Assembly: GCA_949361645.1 (NCBI GenBank)
Contig: OX442416.1
Location: 4,626,629 to 4,690,628 of the forward strand
Direction of reading: 5' to 3'
Length of the DNA: 64,000 bases
From: Spongilla lacustris
Taxonomy: Eukaryota; Porifera; Demospongiae; Spongillida; Spongillidae
Below, piece by piece: positions 22,489-31,326 of the stretch. The notes beneath the pieces are model-generated. The model made no database searches, was not told the origin of the DNA, and saw only the letters and a list, made by a program, of their open reading frames with translations. Every line of letters begins with the position of its first letter. Positions within the stretch are counted from its first letter, which is position 1. Position numbers and translations under genes: made by a program.

Positions 22489-25400
22489 ATGACATCGATG
22501 AGAGCGGCCGTCATAAATTCTAAAAAGAGTAAGTCTTCAACAATATATACAACGATTGCGATTGATTGATAAAAGTTGCTTTTCTAGGCAACTATGCTCT
22601 TGTGTTTTGGGAGGAAGAGAACTCGGTTTCCGTTTTGTGTGGAGAAGATGTGCGCCCACATGCGGAGATAGGATCTCAACCACATTCAACAGTTGATGTT
22701 GGAAGCCTTTGTAATGTCACTATGAATGCTTCAGTATACAAAGGGAAGGTAGCTGCTAAAGGTACAACAATGTACATAGATTTGAAGTTGGGGGAGGTGT
22801 TTTGTCATTTCTACTGTGTAGAGAGAAGCGTAGAGTACCATGTATACTGTGTAGAGTACCATGTATACTGTGTAGAGAAGCATGTCTACTGTGTAGAGAA
22901 GCATGTCTACTGTGTAGAGAGGCATGTCTACTGTGTAGAGAAGCATGTCTACTGTGTAGAGAAGCATGTCTACTGTGTAGAGAAGCATGTCTACCGTGTA
23001 AAGAGGCATGTCTACTGTGTAGAGAGGCATGTCTACTGTGTACAGAGGCATGTCTACTGTGTAGAGAAGCATGTCTACTGTGTAGAGAAGCATGTCTACC
23101 GTGTAGAGAGGCATGTCTACTGTGTAGAGAGGCATGTCTACTGTGTAGAGAAGCATGTCAAACTGTGTAGAGAAGCATGTCTACTGTGTAGAGAGGCATG
23201 TCTACTGTGTAGAGATGCATGTCTACTGTGTAGAGAAGCACGTCTACTGTGTAGAGTAGCATGTCAAACTGTAGAGAAGCATGTCTACTGTGTAGAGAGG
23301 CATGTCTACTGTGTAGAGAAGCCTGTCTACTGTGTAGAGAAGCATGTCTACTGTGTAGAGATGCATGTCTACTGTGTAGAGAAGCATGTCTACTGTGTAG
23401 AGAGGCATGTCTACTGTGTAGAGAAGCCTGTCTACTGTGTAGAGAAGCATGTCTACTGTGTAGAGAACCATGTCTACTGTGTAGAGAAGCATGTCTACTC
23501 ATGTGTGGGGATAGGAGTAAAAAGTATTTTTTTACATGTATACCTTAGCATATCTTTTAACACATTCCAATGTTGTTAACACCATTCCATACAGGTACAA
23601 AGGAGGAAATGAAATCGTTAGAAAAGAGATTCATCGAAGGGGACTACACTCCATTTTGTTCCACCCCTGATGACAAGACCAGCAAACAAAAAAGGAGTGC
23701 AGATGATAGCAAGCTGAATCCACCAAAGAAGAAGCAAAAGAAGAACAAAAAGAAGGATGAAAAGCCGAAAAAGACCACTGCCCCTTTACCATCAGGCCAA
23801 TTGATATGCATTCAGCCACATAGCATAGAGCGCACACGTGGTGAGCAAGTAACTCCAGCTGCTCAAGGTAAGGATGAGTACAGTGTACAATACCATACAT
23901 TACTATACTAATTTTTTTACATAGGCATCAGTGCAGTTGGTGACAATGTTGTTGGAGCCCCTGTCATCAGTCCTGCTGGAGCCCCTGTCGTCAGTCCTGT
24001 TGGAGTCCCTGTTGTCAGTGATGTAAGAGCCCCTGTCGTCAGTCTTGTTGGAGCCCCTGCCGTCAGTCCTGTTGGAGCCCCTGTCGTCAGTTCTGCTGGA
24101 GCCGCTGTTGTCAGTCCTGTTGGAGCCCCTGTCGTCAGTCCTGTTGGAGTCCCTGTTGTCAGTGATGTAAGAGCCCCTGTCGTCAGTCTTGTTGGAGCCC
24201 CTGTCGTCAGTCTTGTTGGAGCCCCTGTCGTCAGTCCTGTTGGAGCCCCTGTCGTCAGTCCTGTTGGAGTCCCTGTTGTCAGTGATGTAAGAGCCCCTGT
24301 CGTCAGTCCTGTTGGAGCCCCTGTCGTCAGTCCTGTTGGAGCCCCTGTCGTCAGTCCTGTTGGAGCCCCTATTGTCAGTGAAGTTGGTGCCCCTGTCGTC
24401 AGTGATTTTGGTGCCCCTATCGTCAGTCCTGTTGGAGCTAGATATGTTGACGACACAACGGCATGGGGACACGGTGAGGGAAGATGAGTACACTGTACTG
24501 TATTTATAACCATTTTATTTCATGTATAGATGAGTATGGATCTTCTACTCCCCACCGACCTAGTAGTTTTAATAGGAGTCGGTCATTTTCATACAGTAGC
24601 AGTCAACTTTCTATGGCTACACCTCTGCCTGGTATGTTTGTTTTGGCTCGTATGTGTGCACATGTTAACTTCTCACCACATCTAGAACTGGACCCCTTAA
24701 TCACACTTGCTGCTATGCAAGACTTCGAGATAAGGTTGTCTGCTGTGGAATCCCATCTGGGAATTCAGCGTAGTAAGAATCAAGGTAAGAACTTTTAAAA
24801 ATACATTTACTTTCTTTGGATAACTGGACCATTGATATACACAGATGCCCCATCGCCATGGTCACTGCTCAAGTCTCCTGCAGCTACTCCATCACAGTCA
24901 TACAACCTGCAAAGTGTCACTTCACCATCTCTCCACAACCAGAACTCAGTACCTCCATTTGTGAACCATCCATCATTTATGAACCAGACCACAGTTCCTT
25001 CATACCAGACCACAGTTCCTTCATACCAGACCACAGTTCCTTCATACCAGACCACAGTTCCTTCATACCAGACCACAGTTCCTTCATACCAGACCACAGT
25101 TCCTTCATACCAGACCACAGTTCCTTCATACCAGACCACAGTTCCTACATACCAGACCACAGCTCCTCCTCCTCAGATCACAGTTCCTTCTTACCAAGCT
25201 GAATTTCCTTCCTACCAGACCAAAGTTACTCCCCATCAGATCACAGTTCCTTCATACCAGACCATAGTTCCTTCATACCAGACCACAGTTCCTCCTCATC
25301 AAATCATAGTTCCTTCATACCAGACCACAGTTCCTCCTCACCAGACCACTGTTCCTTCTTACCATACTGAAGTTCAATCACACCAGACCACAGTTACTCC

Positions 25401-26171
25401 TCACCAGACCACAGTTACTCCTCATCTGGCTCCTCACCAGACCACAGTTACTCCTCACCAGAGCACAGTTACTCCTCACCTGACAACAGTTACTCCTCAC
25501 CAGACCACAGTTACTCCTCACCAGAACAGTTACTCCTCACCAGACCACAGTTACTCCTCACCAGACCACAGTTACTCCTCACCAGACCACAGTTACTCCT
25601 CACCAGAGCAGTTACTTCTAACCAGGACACAGTCACTCCTCACCAGGACACAGTCACTCCTCACCAGGACACTGTCACTCCACACCAGAACACAGTTACT
25701 CATACTGCACTTCCTCTGAATGCAACCCAGAATTCAGTTCCTCCTATTACGCCTCCTTCACTCCAAAACACAGTTCCTCCATCTCCATCTATGTCAATTC
25801 CTGAGCCACTTCCTATTGTTCCTACTGCACCTGGTAAAGACCTGTCTTCATCAGCCATACCAAAGGACAAATTAACGTGTGTAGAAGGAGTCCTACAGCG
25901 GTATGCAAAGCTTAGGACAGGAGGGAAGGCTGGAACATTGGCACAGAAGCTGGCGAGAGAAGCCTTCTTTGGTGAAGATGTCCTCCGAAAATGCACACCC
26001 TTGGGAAGTGGTCCATTGCCAGGGCTACCAATTGAGGAATTGCGACAATTGAAGTCCTTAATGTTCAAGCAATTTCCTCAATACTGGCGATCTCCAGTGG
26101 AATTTGAACCAGTGTGGGCTACCTGCCTAACTTCAATTCAGCAATTGTGCAAAAGGCTACGCGGCAACTGA
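22489..26171 (+). CDS. BEN-domain protein gene, six exons, frame broken in last exon
   Basis: Exons 22489-22528, 22588-22761, 23595-23867, 23925-24473, 24530-24784 and 24845-26171 join at GT-AG introns, all in phase 1, with no stop up to exon 6. The start encodes MTSMRAAVINSKK, then NYALVFWEEENSVSVL, an N-terminal domain seen in invertebrate BEN proteins. A lysine-rich nuclear-signal-like stretch (PPKKKQKKNKKK) follows in exon 3. Exon 4 is an 8-residue repeat (APVVSPVG) and exon 6 a 7-residue repeat (TTVPSYQ). The C-terminal BEN domain (about 25875-26165; AREAFFGEDVL, FPQYWRSPVEFEP) should bind DNA or partners in the nucleus. Two 2-bp losses at about 25521-25539 and 25602-25620 leave the BEN domain out of frame, with a stop at 25717-25719. 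Confidence 0.75.
22810..23510. repeat. 21-bp minisatellite in intron 2 of the BEN gene
   Basis: About 31 copies of GTAGAGAAGCATGTCTACTGT with small variants (AGGCATG, AGCCTG). The array fills most of an 833-bp intron (22762-23594). The unit length keeps frames open on both strands, giving repetitive peptides (VYCVEKH, LLYTVDM), but splicing from 22761 to 23595 joins protein-like exons in phase. The array is therefore most likely intronic. Confidence 0.85.
23940..24430 (+). repeat. 24-bp coding minisatellite in exon 4 of the BEN gene
   Basis: About 20 copies of a 24-bp unit (GTCAGTCCTGTTGGAGCCCC plus TGTC) encoding Val-Ser-Pro-Val-Gly-Ala-Pro-Val. Variants include VSDVRAP and VSLVGAP, and a 3-unit higher-order pattern recurs. 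No plus-strand stop is present in the sense frame. The opposite strand is open too (about 196 codons, TDDRGSNR), and that is treated as a shadow. Confidence 0.85.
24985..25690 (+). repeat. 21-bp coding minisatellite in exon 6 of the BEN gene
   Basis: About 30 copies of a 21-bp unit (ACCACAGTTCCTTCATACCA plus G) encoding TTVPSYQ. It drifts into TTVTPHQ towards the 3' side. Two units near 25521-25539 and 25602-25620 are only 19 bp, which shifts the frame twice and separates the repeat from the BEN domain. Confidence 0.88.
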
Positions 26172-26239
26172 TATTTAGGCACTTGTGTATGTGCACTTGG
26201 ATTTATTTAGATAAAACCTCCTTTACAGTACAAGATCAG

Positions 26240-27320
26240 TATTAACTAGCTCTTTCCTCCCCTTTGATAGGCACAAACCACCTCATACGAACAAGTCTCC
26301 TCCTCCCCTTTGATAGGCACAAACCACCTTGTACAAACAAGTCTCCTCCTCCCCTTTGATAGGCACAAACCCCCTCCTCCCCTTTGATAGGCACAAACCA
26401 CCTCATACTAACTAGTCTCCTCCTCTTTGATAGGCACAAACCCCCTCCTCCCCTTTGATAGGCACAAACCCCCTCCTCTTTGATAGGCACAAACCACCTC
26501 CTCCCCTTTGATAGGCACAAACCCCCTCCTCCCCTTTGATAGACACAAACCCCTCCTCCCCTTTGATAGGCACAAACCACCTCCTCCCCTTTGATAGGCA
26601 CAAACCACCTCGTACTAACTAGTCTCCTCCTCCCCTTTGATAGGCACAAACCCCCTCCTCCCCTTTGATAGGCACAAACCACCTCGTACTAACTAGTCTC
26701 CTCCCCTTTGATAGGCACAAACCCCCTCAACCCCTTTGATAGGCACAAACCACCTCGTACTAACTAGTCTCCTCCCCTTTGATAGGCACAAACCACCTCG
26801 TACTAACTAGTCTCCTCCCCTTTGATAGGCACAAACCCCCTCCTCCCCTTTGATAGGCACAAACCACCTCGTACTAACTAGTCTCCTCCTCTTTGATAGG
26901 CACAAACCCCCTCCTCCCCTTTGATAGGCACAAACCACCTCGTACTAACTAGTCTCCTCCCCTTTGATAGGCACAAACCACCTCGTACTAACTAGTCTCC
27001 TCCCCTTTGATAGGCACAAACCCCCTCCTCCCCTTTGATAGGCACAAACCACCTCGTACTAACTAGTCTCCTCCTCTTTGATAGGCACAAACCACCTCCT
27101 CCCCTTTGATAGGCACAAACCACCTTGTACGAACTAGTCTCCTCCTCCCCTTTGATAGGCACAACCCCCCTCCTCCCCTTTGATAGGCACAAACCACCTT
27201 GTACGAACTAGTCTCCTCCTCCCCTTTGATAGGCACAACCCCCCTCCTCCCCTTTGATAGGCACAAACCACCTTGTACGAACTAGTCTCCTCCCCTTTGA
27301 TAGGCACAAACCAGTATCCT
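26240..27320. repeat. Compound ~25/43-bp minisatellite between BEN gene and transposase
   Basis: The core CCTCCCCTTTGATAGGCACA recurs about 35 times, either as a short unit (about 25 bp, ending AAACCCC) or a longer one (about 43 bp, with CACCTCGTACTAACTAGTCT). It begins about 70 bp after the BEN stop and ends about 110 bp before the transposase stop, so it fills the space between two converging genes. The minus-strand open frames in it (up to 146 codons) are repeat artefacts. Confidence 0.92.
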
Positions 27321-27428
27321 CCTCCCCAACTACCTCCCCTTGGTATGCCTGTGTTATATTTAGCACTGCTACTTGCAAAACATGTGGAATTTAATCTGCT
27401 TTCACACAATTATACACAATTCCAGGTT

Positions 27429-28495
27429 CTAGTAGCCTGTTGCTTCACCATTTAATGTAATAACTTTTGGTATCACTTTTCTCAGATGCTTGATATATTT
27501 CTGGCACTTCTGAGCATCAACTGTTTTCCAAAATTCCAAAATTCCATCAACTAGCTCATCTTTGGTTCTTGGTTTCACCTCCCTTCTGCAGTATTCCTTC
27601 AATTCGTGCCACAGATTCTCGATAGGATTACAATCGGGTGACTCTGGTGGTGTTTTCCACCAGTTTATCTGGTTGTCTTGTATGAACTTCCCTGTTAGTT
27701 TGGATGTATGCTTTGGGTCATTGTCCTGCATAAATCTGTGTCCATTAGGATATACATCACGTAGAAAAGGTAGCAGTGTATCCTTCAATATATCAGTATA
27801 GAGCACTGAATTCATTATTCCTTCAAATATGCATATTCCAGTAGCCCCTTGCATACAAATTCCAGCCCAAACGTGGACTTTGATAGGGTGCTTGGGCCTA
27901 TATGCGAGAGAACGGTTATTTCATGCAGCGACACTCAACGTACATGTACAACTTACTTAGGTTTATTTCTTGGAAGTTCCCCGCGTTTGTGGCAACAAAA
28001 CCTTCGATGAGTCTCGAGTTGAACAGTACTCTCGTCAGACCAGACAACGTCTTGGAAACCGCCGTTGGGTTCAGCAAGATTAGCTGTTGCCCAGTTGAGG
28101 CGCTTTGCTTTATTAGCCACCCTGATCATTTGACAATACGCGCTGCCGCGAAATGTCCATCCTAGCGCTTGCCTGCAGCGGAGTATGGTTCGAATCGACA
28201 GGTAGTGGCCCTTCGAAATGAGCAGCTTATGCAGCTGAAACGCACTGGTTTCGTCGTCTGCCCTCATCTGTTGGTCCACTAGTGCTCTAATCACGTCCGT
28301 CACTTTTGATTTCCTCCCACTGCCAGGCCGCCTTCCAATTGATCCCGTTACTTCGTACCGCTTGATGAAGTCATGGATCCCTTGTCTAGATGTCAACATC
28401 CCTTCTTCCGATAATCGCTTTGCGATTTCAGGCGCCTTCAGTCCTTTCGCGTGAAAGAAAATTATCCGAAGCTTCTTGTAACTGGAGTACACCAT
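27429..28495 (-). CDS. Tc1-like DD34E transposase, two exons, apparently intact
   Basis: Exon 1 (28495-27957) and exon 2 (27897-27429) join across a 59-bp GT-AG intron to 335 codons, starting MVYSSYKKLRIIFFHAKG. The N-terminus has the paired-like helix-turn-helix that binds the terminal repeats (APEIAKRLSEEG, SRQGIHDFIKRY), followed by GRRPGSGRKSK. The catalytic triad is visible: D in VVWSDES, D in MQDNDPKHTS, and E in DCNPIENLW 34 residues later. The C-terminus ends HLRKVIPKVITLNGEATGY. No stop or frameshift is seen. It should cut at the element tips 22285 and 28723 and insert at TA. An intron is unusual for a Tc1-like transposase. Confidence 0.9.
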
Positions 28496-28725
28496 TTTCT
28501 ACTCAGGTCAAACAAATGCGTAGCGACGAATATATAAACCACCTATAGACCGTTTATTTGCACGGCGCGGTATAATCGGCGCAGTATAACGGCCAATGCA
28601 ATTGGGGTCCGGGTTTTTATAACTATACGTTTACGTTATGCACAAATTAGATAACTATACGTTAACGGTATGGCGGTAAAACGGTAACGGCGTATAAAAT
28701 TACGTCAAATTACGTTACTACTGTA

Positions 28726-29006
28726 AGTTGCGCTTGCTTCCAGTGATCGTCTGCGATGTCAGCTGCTATGCAAATAGAGAAACAACGTCTTACCTCCTCA
28801 TCAAAGAACTTCAGGGACTCACATGAGAGGCTAGGCGGAGTGGTTCTGGCTAAATGCACTAATTTACAATAACTACCACAAATGCGAAGAAGAGAAGCTG
28901 CAACATGAAGGTCAGCGTCAGCCACCTCTACTAGGGCAGTGAGCAGCCAGAGAAAACAGGAGAGGGCCCAAAGGATCTCCCTGATGGACACCTTGTTCTG
29001 ACCCAA
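28726..29006 (-). pseudogene. Upstream part of the split endonuclease-type retrotransposon
   Basis: Minus-strand frame with VEVADADLHVAASLLR, then YCKLVHLARTTPP, then DDHWKQAQL just before the Tc1 element tip. It continues in the same polyprotein at 22282 and below once the Tc1 element is removed. Upstream of about 29006 the coding resemblance fades, and an (AAT)n run (near 29056-29086) follows, so this copy is 5'-truncated. The reverse transcriptase catalytic part is missing. Confidence 0.7.
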
Positions 29007-29055
29007 GTGTCCCCATTAGGTGCCACAATGTGGGATGTTGTCCATAGCACCAGTA

Positions 29056-29255
29056 AATTATTATTATTATTATTTATTATTCATATTGGATTGATACAGT
29101 ACAAACATGACACAGACACATGATATGCACAAAACAAGTTGCTAGTCTACTGAAGCTCAGGAGGAGGTATGGACCTGGACAGGATCGCGGTGGCATTGGC
29201 CCTGACAAGATTCATGTTCAACCTCCCGTATTATTATTATTATTATTATTATTAA
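29056..29255 (-). pseudogene. Second 5'-truncated copy of the same retrotransposon, in (ATT)n
   Basis: On the minus strand a short frame reads GRLNMNLVRANATAILSR, then SIPPPELQ and a stop. This matches the end of the neighbouring element (GRLNTSLVRSVARAILSR). It is bounded by ATT runs on both sides (about 29056-29086 and 29221-29252). Right of it the ~620-bp repeat resumes at about 29256, so this is the outer edge of the 12.9-kb insertion cluster. Confidence 0.65.
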
Positions 29256-30239
29256 ACATCCCTTCAATCATTTGAAAATAATACATGTACATGCATAGTA
29301 GAGAATACAAGTATTAAGCTAGGATAGTGAGATAATACACCAACAGGATATTCCTTGGTGAAGGTGATGACAGTACATTATACTATGATAGAATCATTGT
29401 CACTAAATACATACATTTTATGACTATAAAACAAACAATAACAATGAGCTAAAACACAGTTTACACATGTATCCACAGGCAAAACTTACAATCTGATGTT
29501 GGATGATTTTGATACAATTCAGCCGATAAAAGAGAGAGAAGGAATATAAATAAGAAGCATCACAAAACCAATAAATGTCAATTGATCAAGGGTATGAATC
29601 AAGAAAAGGAAAATTTTCATGCGCAATACAACTGGAGTTATTGTTGATCGCTTCTTCACAAACTTTAGCAAATACATCCCTTGGGATTCAAAGTTTAGAA
29701 TGACAATACAGTACATGTATAAGTAACTGGAGATGAACAGATTGTGAAGCAAAACAAACAAAAGAAGCATTAATAGGTACATGTAGAGATGAGGAAATTA
29801 CGAAGGCGAGAAAATTGATGAAATGGCCAACACTCTGACACATTACTATGGCCAACACCATGCCAGGTTGCTACTGCCACATGAAATAATTACACGCTGA
29901 TGTTGGATGAATTTACATTTTTTGGGAATAAATACCATCCAGAATAGATCAATATCCATAACCAGAACAATAATAAATATCCACATGTAATTGTATGCTG
30001 AAGATGATGGCAGTACATGTTACTTTCGATGCACTCATTGTCACTAAATAGATATTCAATGTCTAGAAAATTAAACACATTACAGATCATGGAAGTGACA
30101 CTGAACATTCCTAAAAAAAAGGATTGGAACCAATGATCAACTAAACTATTAATGTCACAGTGGCTTGTGTCAAAGCAATCAGAGAAATCAAACAAGCCAG
30201 AACCACCATTGGAAGAATGAATCATAAATGTGGTGTTCA

Positions 30240-30660
30240 AAATAATGATCGGTTACAACGGCCTACATCATGATAGGTTGCTATGGCAACAACATGAAAC
30301 ATTGCCATGGTGAACACCAGGACAAGGCACACGTTGCTTTGGCCAATGCCATGATAAGTTGCTATGGCCTACACCACGATAGGTTGCTATGGCAACAACA
30401 TGAAAGATTGCCATGGTCAACACCATGACAGATGACTATGGACTATCCCATCACAAGTTGTTGAGACCAACACCACGACAGTTTGTTATGGCCTAAACCA
30501 TAAGGTCCTATTTCCTACACCATGATAGGTTGCTATGGCAACAGAATTTAAGATTGCCATGGTCAACACCATTACAGATTACTATTGTCTATCCCATGAC
30601 AAGTTGCTGTGGCCAACACCACGATAGGTTGCTATGGCCAAAACCATGCCAGGTCATTAT
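30240..30660. repeat. Minisatellite rich in X-box-like palindromes (also in three sister blocks)
   Basis: A degenerate 30-40-bp unit around GTTGCTATGGCCTACACCA / GTTGCTATGGCAACAACATG. The exact palindrome-like GTTGCTATGGCAAC occurs at 30277-30290, 30383-30396 and 30529-30542. It recurs in the sister blocks at 44385-44398, 44529-44542, 50272-50285, 52633-52646, 52739-52752 and 52885-52898. It matches the RFX X-box consensus. Whether it functions is unknown. Confidence 0.75.
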
Positions 30661-31245
30661 TGCTGATGCTGGATGAATTTTGATTCAATGCAGCAAATAT
30701 CTATTATTATAGAACAGCTCAAATGAACATCCATAACAAGAACAATGAATTAAAATACAGTTTCCACATGCATTTCTTTGCATAATTTTGATTCAATTCA
30801 GCAGATAAAAGAAAGAGAAGGAATAATTATTAGAAAGAGCACTAAACTAATGAAGGTCACTTGAGCAAACGTATGAATCAAGAGCGGAAATATTCATGCA
30901 CATTACAACTGTTTACTTAGGGAATATACCATTTACACATATCTGAATGCAATACTTTAAGTTGCTATGGCCAAAACCATGCCAGGTATCTATTGCCACG
31001 TGCAAAAGTACAACCTGATGTTAAATAAATTTTGATTCTTTACAGCAAATTTTGGAATATTAAGCAGTCTGTAATTCAAGGCATCACTAAATCAATGATA
31101 GCAACTTGAACAAGACTGTGACACAAATCTATGAAGCAGAGAAAAGGTGGAGCAGATGATAATGTGGTAAACATCTTGTGCAGGACAGAATGACAGCAAC
31201 TGTAGGCGAATTCCCTTACTCCACAAGGGAAGCAGAGTGACTCAC

Positions 31246-31326
31246 ATCATTCATATCAGCTCCTGCCTTCAAAAGCATCGCCACTACAGCTATGTGACCA
31301 TTTTCAGCTGCAACATACAGTGGTGA
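31246..31326 (-). CDS. Ankyrin-repeat exon D (81 nt)
   Basis: A minus-strand exon between TTACAG (acceptor side) and GTGAGT (donor side) encodes 27 residues with the ankyrin core SPLYVAAENGHIAVV, then LLKAGADMND. It is phase 0 at both ends. It is closely related to the exons at 45357-45437 and 53623-53703 and lies in a duplicated module. It would be downstream of those in a minus-strand ankyrin gene that starts right of 56502. Twenty-seven residues is six short of a full 33-residue repeat. Confidence 0.8.

Larger units (their letters stand above)
22285..28723. mobile_element. 6439-bp Tc1/mariner element carrying a BEN-domain gene
   Basis: TA at 22283-22284 and 28724-28725 flanks tips that both read CAGTAG inward. 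Further in, TTGACGTAAT and TACGCC recur at similar depth at both ends. Removing the insert and one TA rejoins the minus-strand retrotransposon frame (QAQL to SLSFGGLG) without a gap, which fixes the boundaries. The ends are rich in TACGGCGTA-like words. Inside are a BEN-domain gene (+, 22489-26171), a 3' minisatellite (about 26240-27320) and an intact Tc1-like transposase (-, 27429-28495). It is far longer than the 1-2 kb usual for this superfamily. Confidence 0.85.

Noticed and set aside
22566..23579. Single 337-codon frame running through the 21-bp array (VYCVEKH repeats)
   Set aside because: Splicing from 22761 to 23595 joins protein-like exons in phase, so the array is better explained as intron 2 of the BEN gene.
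23903..24513. Minus-strand frames of 196 and 198 codons (TDDRGSNR, LTTGAPTG)
   Set aside because: Antisense shadows of the 24-bp coding repeat of BEN exon 4, whose sense frame connects to good splice sites.
26242..27409. Minus-strand frames with CAYQRGGGGLCLSKGRR repeats
   Set aside because: They lie in the compound minisatellite between two convergent genes; the open frame follows from repeat structure.
27902..28165. Plus-strand open frames opposite the Tc1-like transposase
   Set aside because: Shadows of the minus-strand transposase, which has a full domain set.
22277..28732. 8-bp target duplication (CTACAGTA / CTACTGTA) for the BEN-carrying element, implying hAT
   Set aside because: One mismatch, and it would leave the interrupted retrotransposon out of frame. 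TA duplication with CAGTAG tips restores the frame and fits the encoded Tc1-like transposase.
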